Of a stretch of 64,000 bases of DNA, positions 8,271-17,900 are shown in pieces (position 1 is the first letter of the stretch; each line of letters begins with the position of its first letter). The stretch is taken from positions 1 to 64,000 of the forward strand of contig NZ_JAHNZO010000005.1 of assembly GCF_018998565.1 (NCBI RefSeq). Reading direction: 5' to 3'. The translations under genes were made by a program, and so were the position numbers. Source of the stretch: Paenibacillus oleatilyticus. Lineage in GTDB: Bacteria > Bacillota > Bacilli > Paenibacillales > NBRC-103111. Below the pieces are notes generated by a model. That model had not been told where the DNA came from. It searched no databases and was given only the letters and a program-made list of their open reading frames with translations.

Positions 8271-9786
8271 AGTGTTTTTGGTGGATGACGAGCCTTTCAT
8301 TATTGAAGGGCTGTACGATATTATCGACTGGGCCGCGTTGGGGCTCGAAATCGTCGGTCACGCGGGGAACGGGCAGAAGGCGCTGGACGCCTTGAAGCGC
8401 ACGCCCGCCGACATTCTGATAACGGATATCTCGATGCCGGTCATGACGGGGCTGGAGCTTGTCCGCGCCGTCCGCGAATGGAATCCGGGCCTGAAGGTCA
8501 TCATCCTGAGCGGCTTCAACGAGTTCGATTATTTGAAGGAAGGCATGCGGCTTGGGATCGAAAATTATTTGCTCAAGCCGATCGACGTGCAGGAGCTTCG
8601 CTCCACGCTGACCACGACGACGGACAAGCTGAACGCCGCGCAAGCCGAGCGCGTCTTGGGCGAACAGGACATGCGCATTCTGAAGGAGCACATTATGCAC
8701 CGGTGGCTGACCGGCCAGATTGCGCCGAACGAATTCGACGAGCGTGCCGAGCTGCTGCAATTGCAGCTGAACCGGTCCTATGTGCTTGTGGCGCTCGTCC
8801 GTTTTCCGGAGGGAGACGCGGGAGACGCCGACCTCGCCGCGGAACAGAGGCTGCCGGGCTTGTCGGTGATTCCGTTCCATAATATGGACGGCGAGCTGGT
8901 CGTCGTCTTTACGCTGGACGAGGCGGCGGAGGGCAAGCGTGCCGCGCTGGAGATGCTGGCCCGGATGAAGGCGGATTGCGCCGCGGCTTCCCGGTCTTGC
9001 CGCATTTCGCTCGGCAGCGTGGAGCGGCTGCCTTACGAGGCGGCGCAAAGCTATGCGCATGCGAAGAAGGCTCAGGAGTTTTTCCTGCTGTATCCCGACC
9101 GCGACATTCTCGATTATGAAGAGGTCGCTGTTTCCGACGGGACGGCGGGACTCGATTTTCCGCTGGACTGGGCGGAATATTCCAAGCTTATTTTAGCCAA
9201 AGATAAAGATAGCTTGCTCGCCCGCATCGATCAGGATTACGAGCGGCTTCTGGCGCAGGAGGGCATGACGCCCGCCCGGCTCCAGCAAATCTCCATCGAG
9301 CTGATGATCCGGTTCAAGATGGAGCTGAAAGCGATTAAGCATACGGATTCGTCCGAGCTGTATCAGGAAGCCTTCGACCGCGTGCTGCATGCCGGAACGG
9401 TGGACAGGATGGCCGACGCCGTGAAGACGGTGGCGGGCTTAACCGTCGATTCGTTGATCCAGGACGTCCGCAGCCCCGTCATTCAGCAGGTGCTGAAGCT
9501 GATTCACGACAGCTATGCCGAAGAGCTGTCGCTGAAGACGCTCAGCGGGCAGTTCAATATTCATCCGGTGTATCTCGGCCACCTGTTCCATAAGGAAACG
9601 GGCGAGAACTTTACGGAGTATATCAACAAGTACCGCATCGAGAAGGCGAAGACGCTGTTGAAAGAGACGCATCTGAAAGTTCAGGAAATCGCCAAAACCG
9701 TCGGGTATTGGGAAACCAGTTATTTTTACAAACAATTCAAAAAATATGTCGGGATTTCTCCGACGGATTACAAAGGGCTGCTGTGA
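8263..9786 (+). CDS. YesN-type response regulator with AraC DNA-binding domain
   Basis: This 507-residue regulator starts with a receiver domain (VDDE at 8-10, phosphoacceptor D55 in ILITDISMP, the conserved Lys in LLKPID). It continues with a ~250-residue middle region and ends in a double helix-turn-helix AraC domain (about residues 405-505, ending in YFYKQFKKYVGISPTDYK). It is presumably phosphorylated by the kinase just upstream and activates the importer and glycosidase genes that follow. A ribosome binding site (GGAGCAGGAG) lies inside the end of the kinase gene. Confidence 0.88.
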   Translation: MYRVFLVDDEPFIIEGLYDIIDWAALGLEIVGHAGNGQKALDALKRTPADILITDISMPVMTGLELVRAVREWNPGLKVIILSGFNEFDYLKEGMRLGIENYLLKPIDVQELRSTLTTTTDKLNAAQAERVLGEQDMRILKEHIMHRWLTGQIAPNEFDERAELLQLQLNRSYVLVALVRFPEGDAGDADLAAEQRLPGLSVIPFHNMDGELVVVFTLDEAAEGKRAALEMLARMKADCAAASRSCRISLGSVERLPYEAAQSYAHAKKAQEFFLLYPDRDILDYEEVAVSDGTAGLDFPLDWAEYSKLILAKDKDSLLARIDQDYERLLAQEGMTPARLQQISIELMIRFKMELKAIKHTDSSELYQEAFDRVLHAGTVDRMADAVKTVAGLTVDSLIQDVRSPVIQQVLKLIHDSYAEELSLKTLSGQFNIHPVYLGHLFHKETGENFTEYINKYRIEKAKTLLKETHLKVQEIAKTVGYWETSYFYKQFKKYVGISPTDYKGLL

Positions 9787-9820
9787 AGGGTGAAAACCGG
9801 CAGACCCTTTCTTTATTTTG
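9786..9820 (+). terminator. Weak terminator after the regulator gene
   Basis: AAGGGT and ACCCTT flank a 12-nt loop directly at the stop codon, followed by CTTTATTTTG. The short stem suggests only partial termination. Confidence 0.4.
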
Positions 9821-9849
9821 TACAGCATACCTTTAGTTTCTTGCCTATT

Positions 9850-9863
9850 TGTAAATGCTTTCT
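9850..9863 (+). promoter_or_regulatory. Possible CcpA (cre) site before the binding-protein gene
   Basis: TGTAAATGCTTTCT matches 12 of 14 positions of the TGWAANCGNTNWCA cre pattern; the central C of the CG pair is T. It lies about 80 bp before the lipoprotein start, a usual place for carbon catabolite repression of sugar uptake genes. Confidence 0.35.
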
Positions 9864-9935
9864 TGAGTTAATGTAAAGGTAGCCATTGAAACGATTCAAC
9901 GGCTGCTTGAAAGAAAAAGGGAGGTATCTGCGAAC

Positions 9936-11411
9936 ATGAAAATGAAAAAAAGAAGCCTGTTTGCCGGACTGGCGCTCATGCTGTCTGCTTCGGTCGTTCT
10001 GACCGCATGCGGAGGCAGCAAGGATAGCGCGCAGGACGCAGGAGGCGCCGCGGGCAAACCTGTTGAGCTGATTTGGTATACGATCGGTACGCCTCAAAAG
10101 GACGTTGACCGGGTCATGGAAGAGGTCAGCAAATATACGAAAGAAAAAATCGGGGTTACCGTCAAAATGAACATGATCGACTTTGGCGATTACTCGCAAA
10201 AAATGCAGGTCATGACCGCTTCCGGTACGCCGATGGATATTATGTTCACGTCTTCCTGGGCGTTCGACTACGTTCAGAACGCAAGAAAAGGCGCGTTCAT
10301 GAAGATCGACGATCTGCTTGAGAAACAAGGCAAAGGCATCAAGGACATGCTTGATCCCGCCTTCTTAAGCGGTTCCAAAGTCGACGGCCACAACTACGGC
10401 ATTCCGGCCAACAAAGAGCTGCCGGCGCAAGAGGTATGGCGCTTCAACAAGCAACTGCTCGACAAGTACAACCTCGACATCAAGAACGTCAACTCGCTGG
10501 AAAGCCTGGAGCCGCTCTTGAAAACGATTAAAGAAAAAGATCCGGGCGTTATTCCGTTCTCCGTCGACAAAAACTACGGCGTCTTCGTACCTTACGACTA
10601 CGTGATCGAGAAAATGCCGATGGCGGTCAGAGTCGACAACCAAGACTACAAGGTCGTCAACATCCTGGACACGCCGGAAATGAAGCAAACGCTCCAAACG
10701 ATGCACAAATATTACAAAGCCGGCTACATTCCTACGGAAGCGGCAACGATGGTTTCCTCGACGGACGTTCAAAAAACCGGCAAATGGTTTGCAGACAAAG
10801 CAACGACGCAGCCATTCGCGGACAACCTGTGGACGGCAAGCTACGGATATCCGGTCGTCTCCACGCCAGCCAGCCCGGCTTACATCTACAACTGGTCCGT
10901 TATGGGCTCGATGCAAGCGATTTCGGCGAACTCCAAAAATCCGGAGAAGGCGATGGAGTTCCTGAACCTGCTGAACACCGATCCGGTGCTGCGCAACATG
11001 GTCGACTCCGGGATCGAAGGCGTGCACTACAAAAAAGTCGGCGACGACGTGATGGAAAACCTGCCGGAATCGAAAAACTACGATATGCCGACGTTCTCGC
11101 TGGGTAACCTGATGATCACGTACCTGAACCCGACCGATCCGAAGGACAAATGGGATGGCTTCAAGAAATTCAACGCTACCGGTAAGCCTGCCGCGCTGCT
11201 CGGCTTCAACTTCGACCCGTCCAAAGTGACGAGCGAAATCGCAGCGGTACAGAACGTCAAAGAAGAATTCTGGGCGCCGCTGATGACCGGTACGGTCGAT
11301 CCGGATCAAATTATTCCGCAGGCCAACCAAAAGCTGAAAGCTGCCGGCCTCGACAAAATCATGGAAGAAGCACAGCGTCAAATCGATGCATGGAAAGCTA
11401 CTAAAAAATAA
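9936..11411 (+). CDS. Sugar-binding lipoprotein of a CUT1-like ABC importer
   Basis: This 491-residue extracellular solute-binding protein (LplA/YtcQ-like family 1) has a lipoprotein signal with lipobox LTAC (acylated C25 after cleavage), so it should be tethered to the outer face of the membrane. The body carries the usual binding-protein pattern (IMFTSSWAFDYVQNARKGAF). It stands after a regulator pair and before two permeases and three glycosidases of alpha-mannan breakdown. The ligand is therefore probably a manno-oligosaccharide, which is an inference from context. Hairpins after the stop probably let this gene be expressed more strongly than the permeases. Confidence 0.88.
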   Translation: MKMKKRSLFAGLALMLSASVVLTACGGSKDSAQDAGGAAGKPVELIWYTIGTPQKDVDRVMEEVSKYTKEKIGVTVKMNMIDFGDYSQKMQVMTASGTPMDIMFTSSWAFDYVQNARKGAFMKIDDLLEKQGKGIKDMLDPAFLSGSKVDGHNYGIPANKELPAQEVWRFNKQLLDKYNLDIKNVNSLESLEPLLKTIKEKDPGVIPFSVDKNYGVFVPYDYVIEKMPMAVRVDNQDYKVVNILDTPEMKQTLQTMHKYYKAGYIPTEAATMVSSTDVQKTGKWFADKATTQPFADNLWTASYGYPVVSTPASPAYIYNWSVMGSMQAISANSKNPEKAMEFLNLLNTDPVLRNMVDSGIEGVHYKKVGDDVMENLPESKNYDMPTFSLGNLMITYLNPTDPKDKWDGFKKFNATGKPAALLGFNFDPSKVTSEIAAVQNVKEEFWAPLMTGTVDPDQIIPQANQKLKAAGLDKIMEEAQRQIDAWKATKK

Positions 11412-11413
11412 TC

Positions 11414-11502
11414 AAGCTTCAAAAGGCAACAGAGCTTCTTGACCGAAGCTTTGTAGGTGAACGATAAGAACGGGACTCAGGGCGAATGGCATTCATTCGC
11501 CC
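11414..11502 (+). other. Two hairpins between binding-protein and permease genes
   Basis: AAGCTTC/GAAGCTT (11414-11451) and a perfect nine-pair stem GGGCGAATG/CATTCGCCC with a five-base loop (11480-11502) lie between the binding-protein stop and the first permease. The tail is only weakly T-rich. This fits a leaky terminator or mRNA stabiliser that favours the binding protein. Confidence 0.5.
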
Positions 11503-11531
11503 CGTCTCTTTGAACGCGAGGGGTGATGAAT

Positions 11532-12461
11532 GTGAAGGGTGTGCTCAAGGATCTCAGTCGGAACAAAGCCTTGCTTCTCATGGTGCTTCCCGCCACGATC
11601 TGGTTTCTTTTCTTCTCTTACCTGCCGATGGCCGGGACGATTATCGCTTTTAAGGAATACCGGTATCACCGCGACGGGTTTCTGGCCAGCATTGTGAACA
11701 GCAAGTGGGTCGGGCTCAAAAACTTCGAATTTCTGTTCAGCACGAAGGACGCTTTTCTCATTACGCGGAACACGCTGCTGTATAACGCCGTATTCATCGT
11801 AATCGGCCTGGTTCTGGCGGTGGGGCTGGCTATCATCTTGGCGGAGATCGCCAACAAGAAGCTGGCCAAGCTGTATCAGACCGGGATGTTCCTGCCGTAT
11901 TTCTTGTCCTGGGTTATTGTCGGGTATTTTGTATTCAGCTTCCTTAGCTTCGACAAAGGCATGATCAACCAAATCGCTAAAACGTTCGGGCTTACCGCCA
12001 CGCAGTGGTATAACGATCCGACGTATTGGCCGCTTATTCTGACGCTCGTCTTTCTGTGGAAGTCGATCGGCTACAACAGCGTCGTGTACTTGGCGGCCAT
12101 CATGGGGATTGACAAGTCGCTGTATGAGGCGGCAATGATCGACGGAGCGAACAAATGGCAGCAAATCCGCCACATTACGGTGCCGATGCTGACGCCGCTG
12201 ATTACCATTTTGACGCTGCTTGCGATCGGACGTATTTTTTACGCGGATTTCGGGCTGTTCTATCAGGTGCCGCGCAACTCGGGAACGTTGTATTCGGTTA
12301 CCAACGTTATCGACACGTATGTGTACCGGGGTCTGAAGTTTACCGGGGAAATCGGTATGAGTACCGCGGCCGGTTTGTATCAGTCGTTCGTCGGTTTCGT
12401 GCTCGTCATTACCTCCAATGCCATTGTTCGCAGATTCAATAAAGACAACGCATTGTATTAA
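11532..12461 (+). CDS. ABC importer permease, LplB-like
   Basis: This 309-residue permease has six hydrophobic segments and the EAA loop motif (YEAAMIDGANKWQQIRHITVP) that contacts the ATPase. It forms the channel with the next gene product. The GTG at 11532 is the likely start: the Shine-Dalgarno AGGGGTGAT ends too close to the GTG/ATG codons at 11523 and 11526 but is well placed for 11532. No ATPase gene is present, so a shared MsmX/UgpC-type ATPase must drive uptake. Confidence 0.88.
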   Translation: MKGVLKDLSRNKALLLMVLPATIWFLFFSYLPMAGTIIAFKEYRYHRDGFLASIVNSKWVGLKNFEFLFSTKDAFLITRNTLLYNAVFIVIGLVLAVGLAIILAEIANKKLAKLYQTGMFLPYFLSWVIVGYFVFSFLSFDKGMINQIAKTFGLTATQWYNDPTYWPLILTLVFLWKSIGYNSVVYLAAIMGIDKSLYEAAMIDGANKWQQIRHITVPMLTPLITILTLLAIGRIFYADFGLFYQVPRNSGTLYSVTNVIDTYVYRGLKFTGEIGMSTAAGLYQSFVGFVLVITSNAIVRRFNKDNALY

Positions 12462-12488
12462 TCCATATGGAAAAAGGAGGAGATGACC

Positions 12489-13409
12489 GTGTCTGCGCGA
12501 ACGATGAAACGAAGCCGGGATTTTCATCATTTGTCTCCGGCTTGGAACGTGATTTTTAACCTGATTGCCGGTTTTTTGGCGATTGCGTGCGTGTTTCCTT
12601 TCGTGTTCGTTACGATCATTTCGTTTACGGACGAAGGGACGCTGGCGCGCAACGGCTACCGGATCATTCCGGAAAAATGGAGTCTGGAAGCTTACCGCTA
12701 CGTGTTTAAAGCCGGGGATCAGTTGCTGCGGTCCTACGGTGTCACCATTGCTGTTACCGTGATCGGTACGCTGCTCAGCATGATTATGATTGCGCTGTTC
12801 GCCTACGCGATCTCGCGCAAAAGCTTCAAATACCGCAATTTCTTTTCGTTTTTCGCTTTCTTTACGATGCTGTTCAACGGCGGGCTCGTCCCGACCTATA
12901 TCGTCGTCACGCAGCTGCTTGGACTGAAGGACTCCATCTGGGGACTCATTCTGCCGCTGGCCGTGAACGCCTTCTACATCATGATTATGCGGACGTTCTT
13001 CTCCACGAGCGTACCGGATGCCATTATCGAATCGGGAAAAATCGACGGTGCGGGCGAATTCGGGATTTTCTTCCGCCTGGTTCTGCCCTTATCGCTTCCG
13101 GGGCTCGCGACGATCGGCTTGTTCAGCACCCTCGGGTACTGGAACGACTGGTTCAACGCGCTGCTCTATATTGACAAGCCAAGCTTGGTGCCGCTGCAAT
13201 CCATGCTGATGCGGATCGAGACGAGCATGCAGTTTATTTTGCAAAATACGAGCAATCCGTCGATGGGCGTAGCCGTATTGCAATCGCTGCCGCAGGATAC
13301 GTCGCGGATGGCGATGGTCGTGCTGGCGACGGGGCCGATTGTGTTCGCGTACCCGTTCTTCCAACGGTATTTTATTCAAGGGTTGACGGTTGGAGCGGTG
13401 AAGGAGTAA
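12489..13409 (+). CDS. ABC importer permease, LplC/YtcP-like
   Basis: This second channel subunit has 306 residues and six membrane helices, with the CUT1 pattern of a glycine-rich FNGGLVPTYI segment and an EAA-type loop (IESGKIDGAGEFGIF). It ends in the typical FIQGLTVGAVKE tail. GGAGG at 12476-12480 lies eight bases before the GTG at 12489 but only two before the ATG at 12483, so I choose the GTG. The last codons form one arm of the long palindrome that begins at 13401. Confidence 0.87.
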   Translation: MSARTMKRSRDFHHLSPAWNVIFNLIAGFLAIACVFPFVFVTIISFTDEGTLARNGYRIIPEKWSLEAYRYVFKAGDQLLRSYGVTIAVTVIGTLLSMIMIALFAYAISRKSFKYRNFFSFFAFFTMLFNGGLVPTYIVVTQLLGLKDSIWGLILPLAVNAFYIMIMRTFFSTSVPDAIIESGKIDGAGEFGIFFRLVLPLSLPGLATIGLFSTLGYWNDWFNALLYIDKPSLVPLQSMLMRIETSMQFILQNTSNPSMGVAVLQSLPQDTSRMAMVVLATGPIVFAYPFFQRYFIQGLTVGAVKE

Positions 13410-13626
13410 GGAAGTTTTTTATCGGGTAGGGGCGGCGGCGGGCGGTGGGGTATCCACTTCCGGTCGCTCTTGTCCGCAGGAAATCTTTATTTTAAGCCGC
13501 TTGGCGGCGGATATTTCCCGCGGACAAAGGCGAACGCTATCGCTCCTCCAGTGGATACCCCACCGCGTGCTACTGCAGCTGTGCGAGTACCCGAAAACCA
13601 AAAAAACAAAAACTTCCTTTCTCCTT
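13401..13626. repeat. Nested palindromic repeat element, copy A
   Basis: The core (13444-13564, 121 bp) is bounded by perfect 14-bp inverted repeats GGTGGGGTATCCAC/GTGGATACCCCACC. It contains a second stem (TTGTCCGCAGGAAAT with ATTTCCCGCGGACAA) and a small apical stem (GCCGC/GCGGC). Outside the core a further hairpin pairs 13401-13419 with 13608-13626 (18 of 19), taking in the last codons and stop of the permease gene. A second copy of the core lies at 33346-33465. As RNA the element would fold into one long branched hairpin between the permease and GH125 genes. Confidence 0.85.
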
Positions 13627-13663
13627 CGGTGAGTAGTAGAAAAAATGGAGGTTGACGGACGAG

Positions 13664-14983
13664 ATGGAACAATTCAGATTACCTAAAATTCCGATCCCTG
13701 CGATGGAGCTGCCGCGGGCGGTGCAGGACGTGCTGGCGGAAGCGGAGGTCAAGCTGGCTCATCGTCCCAAGCTGCTGCAATTGTTTAAAAATTGCTTCCC
13801 GAACACGCTGGCGACGACGACGAAACGGATGGAAGACGGAACGACGTTCATTATTACCGGCGATATTCCGGCGATGTGGCTGCGCGATTCCGTAGAGCAA
13901 GTGATTCATTACGTGCCGCTGGCGAAGAACGACCCGGACCTGCAGCAACTGATCGCCGGACTGATTAAACGGCACATTCAATATATCCATATCGATCCGT
14001 ATGCCAACGCCTTCAACGAATCAGCGAACGACTGGCACTGGAATACGACGGACGAGACCGAAATGTCCCCGTGGGTGTGGGAGCGCAAGTTTGAGCTCGA
14101 TTCGATCTGCTTCTCGATGCGTTTGGCTTACAAGTACTGGAAGGAAACGGAACGGACGGACATTTTCGATACGAACTTCAAGTCCGCGATGCGCAAAACG
14201 GTCGACCTGTGGAAAACGGAGCAGCGCCACTTCGAGCTGTCGCCGTACCGCTTCATGCGCAATAACGACGTGCCGACGGATTCGCTGCGCAACAACGGCC
14301 TGGGCATGCCGGTGAATTACACGGGGATGATCTGGTCGGGCTTCCGTCCGAGCGATGACGCTTGCGATTTCCACTACAACATTCCGTCGAACATGTTCGC
14401 GGTCGTGACGCTGCGGCAGATGCGCGAGATGGCCGAATGGGTGTTCCGCGATCTGGCGTTTGTCGACGAGTTGAAGAAGCTGGAAGCGGATGTCGATCAC
14501 GGCATTCAGCTGTACGGCATTTATCGCCATCCGGAGTTCGGCCCGATTTACGCTTACGAAACGGACGGCTTCGGCAACTACTGCCTGATGGACGACGCCG
14601 GGACTCCGGGACTCATGTCGATTCCGTATATCGGCTATACGACACCGGACGATCCGATTTATCAAAATACGAGACGGTTTGCCCTGAGCAAGCAAAATCC
14701 GTTCTATTATGAGGGCAAAGTAGCGAAAGGCATTGGCAGCCCACACACGCCGCCGGATTATATTTGGCACATGGCGCTGTCGATGCAGGGGCTGACGGCG
14801 GTGACGAAAGAGGAGAAGCTGGAAATGCTCGCGATGCTGGAGGCGACGGACGCGGATACCGGCTTTATGCATGAAGGCTTCCATGCGGACGACCCGACGA
14901 TCTTCACGCGCAGCTGGTTTGCATGGTCCAACAGCTTGTTCTCGCTGCTTGTATACGAAGCGATGAAGGATGGGATTGTATGA
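13664..14983 (+). CDS. Glycoside hydrolase family 125 exo-alpha-mannosidase
   Basis: This 439-residue protein has the full GH125 (former DUF1237) pattern, including GDIPAMWLRDS near residue 65, FNESANDWHWNTTDETEMSPWVWERKFELDS and WFAWSNSLFS near the end. GH125 enzymes are metal-independent, inverting, and remove non-reducing alpha-1,6-linked mannose. No signal peptide is seen, so it acts in the cytoplasm on imported glycans. The ATG at 13664 has GGAGG 12 bases upstream, slightly far; an in-frame TTG at 13652 directly abuts that site and cannot be used. The stop overlaps the next start as ATGA. Confidence 0.92.
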   Translation: MEQFRLPKIPIPAMELPRAVQDVLAEAEVKLAHRPKLLQLFKNCFPNTLATTTKRMEDGTTFIITGDIPAMWLRDSVEQVIHYVPLAKNDPDLQQLIAGLIKRHIQYIHIDPYANAFNESANDWHWNTTDETEMSPWVWERKFELDSICFSMRLAYKYWKETERTDIFDTNFKSAMRKTVDLWKTEQRHFELSPYRFMRNNDVPTDSLRNNGLGMPVNYTGMIWSGFRPSDDACDFHYNIPSNMFAVVTLRQMREMAEWVFRDLAFVDELKKLEADVDHGIQLYGIYRHPEFGPIYAYETDGFGNYCLMDDAGTPGLMSIPYIGYTTPDDPIYQNTRRFALSKQNPFYYEGKVAKGIGSPHTPPDYIWHMALSMQGLTAVTKEEKLEMLAMLEATDADTGFMHEGFHADDPTIFTRSWFAWSNSLFSLLVYEAMKDGIV

Positions 14984-17900
14984 CGCGGCCAATCGTCATT
15001 TTCTACGATCCGGGCTTTCCGCTCGGCGAAGGGATGCAGGTCGATGCTGGACAATTGCAGGGCGTGGGGCAGGTCGTCCCGGCGGACCGCTTGGCGGAGG
15101 CGCTGAGCTCCGCCGAGGGCGGCTGCTTCGTCAACCTGCATGCGCCGTATTTTCCGAAAGCCGCTTGGCCCGCGATTCTCGGCTTTCTCCGGCAGGGCGG
15201 CGGGCTCATTAGCGCCGGAGGCGCGCCGTTCAAGCGTCCGGTCCGGGCGGAGAACGGAGGCTGGCATGTGGAAGCCGAGCAAACGGCTTACCATCAGCAG
15301 CTCCATATTCATGAGGTGCTGCGGGTCGATGCGGCTCCAGTAGAGAAGCTGGCAGCCACAACCAACATTCCGCTGCTGGCCGGCAAGGAAGCGCTGCTTA
15401 CGATAGCGGACACGTGGAATCTGGTGCCGCATGTGACGAAGAGCAGCGATTTGCCGCATCAGATGGGCTCTGCTGGACCGATGGACACGCATATATATCC
15501 GCTGCTGAAAGGCATCTCGGCCGAAGGCCGGGAGGTGGCTGCACCGGTCGTGCTCTGGGAGCAAACGAAGGGCCCCTTCACCGGAGGCCGCTGGCTGTTC
15601 GTCCATCTGCCGCTGACCGCGGCATTCTGGAACGAGGGCGGGGCCGAAGCGCTGAAGGAATGGGCCGCGTTTTGCGCCAAAGGCGTGACCGAGCTGTGGA
15701 TCAAGCCGAATTACGCTTCGTACGAGCCGGGCGAGCGGGCGATGCTTACGCTGCAAACGCAGCGGATCGGGCAGGGGACCGGATCGGGCGACGGGGCTTG
15801 GAAATTCTCGGTTTCCCTGGAGCACGAGGCAGGGCAAGTCTCCTGGAAGCACCGCTTTGAGGCGGACGTCACGGAGGAGCTGAATATTCACCGCATTTCT
15901 GTCCCGCTTGAAATCCAGAGCGGCTTTTACCATATCGTCTGTCAGGCGCAAGCGCCGGACGGCGAGACGCGCATCCTGCGGCAGGGCTTCTGGGGCATGG
16001 ACGCCAAGCTGCTGGCCACAGGCACGCCGGTCAGTTGCGGCCGGGACTATTTCGTCAAGGACGGACGGCCGCTGCCGGTCGTCGGGATGACATACATGAC
16101 ATCGGACGTGGCGCGCAAGTTTTTATTCCTGCCGAATGCGGCCGTATGGGACCGCGACATGGCACAGATGAGGAAAGCCGGGATCAACTGGATTCGGACC
16201 GGCATTTGGACGGCGTACCGCAACATCATGCAGGTCGACGGGCACGCTTCCGAAGAGGTGCTGCGTTCGATCGACGCCTTCCTGCTCACGGCAAAGAAGC
16301 ATGATTTGCAGATCACCTTCACGTTCTTTTCGTTCACGCCGGAGCCTTGGGAGGGCCTCAACCCTTACCTCGACCCGCGCAGCGTGGAAGCGCAGAAACG
16401 GTTCGTGCGTTCGATCGTCTCGCGGCATAAGGATACGAAGCATGTCGACTGGGATTTGATCAACGAGCCGTCGATGTTCGACCCGCCGCAGATTTTCTCC
16501 GACGGCCCGCGGTCGTGCCGCGATCCGTTCGAGCTGGCGGCTTACCGCGAATGGCTGAAGCAGCGGCACGGCTCGATCGCGCGGCTGCAAGAGCGCTGGA
16601 ACATGTCGCCGGTGCAGCTGCCGGATTTTGAAGCGGCGGTACCGCCGGAGCCGGAAGAGATTAACTTCAACGTGCAGGATATGCACCAAGGAAAAAAAGG
16701 CACCCGCTGGCTCGACTACGCGCTGTTCTCGATGGAGATGCACAACCGGTGGGCGAAGCAGCTCTACGACGCAATCAAGGACGTCTGCCCCGACCATATG
16801 GTCGTCGTCGGACAGGACGAAGCTTTGGGCGCGCAGCGGCCGTCGCCGTTTTTCTACGCGGAGGCGTCGGATTACACGACCGTTCACTCGTGGTGGCTGA
16901 ACGATCATCTGGTCTGGGACGGCATCTTTGCGAAGACGCCGGATAAGCCAAATCTCGTGCAGGAGACCGGCATCATGTACGTGGAGACGCCGGACGGACG
17001 GGCGAAGCGCTCGGAGACGGAGCTGCGCAGCATCCTGGAGCGCAAATACGCTTATGCTTTCTCGACGGGCGGCGCGGGGGCGGTTCATTGGATTTGGAAC
17101 ACCAATTTCTATATGGACAATGCCAACGAATCGCACATCGGGGCGCTGCGGGCGGACGGAACGGAGAAGCCGGAGGCGGACGTTTCCTATGATTTCGGCC
17201 GTTTTATGGAAGAAATCCGGGATTTGTTCCAAGGCCGCAAGCTGGAAGAGGTCGCCGTCGTCTTCCCGTATTCCAACGACTTTTCCAACCGGAAATTGGC
17301 GTTCGATGCGACGACCCGTCTGACGCGTATGCTGTCCTACGAGCTGAAAGTTCCTTTCCGCGGAGTCGGGGAATACCATCTGGATTCACTCGCCGAAGTA
17401 CCGGCGAAGCTGATCATCCTGCCGAGCGCACATAATATAGATAGCGAAGCGTTTGCGAAATTGATCGCCATTGTACGGGCTACCGGAGCGACGCTGCTCG
17501 TCACCGGTCCTCTCGGACTGGATGCTTACTGGCAGCCGGAAGAGCGTCTTAAGGATGCGGTCGGCTCTTACCGTTCGGCCAACGTGCGGCGCGAAGAAAT
17601 GCTGGAGCTCGACGGCCGCTTGCTGCCTGTCTCGTTCGGGCAGCGCCGGATCGCCGAGGTGGCGAAGGAAGTTCGAACGGATGAGGCTGCTGAGGCGAAA
17701 GCCGACAAGCTGATCGACGTTCCACTCGGTTCGGGGCGGCTCCTCTGGTGCCCGCTGCCGGTCGAATTGAACGAGCGCGCCGAGCCGCTTGCGATGCTGT
17801 ACCAGCACGCGCTGACGGTGGCGGGCTTCCGCGCGGAGCTGGAATGGCTTCGCGGCGGCGGATTCCCGGGCGTGTACGGACGGAAGCTCGCTTTCCAAGA

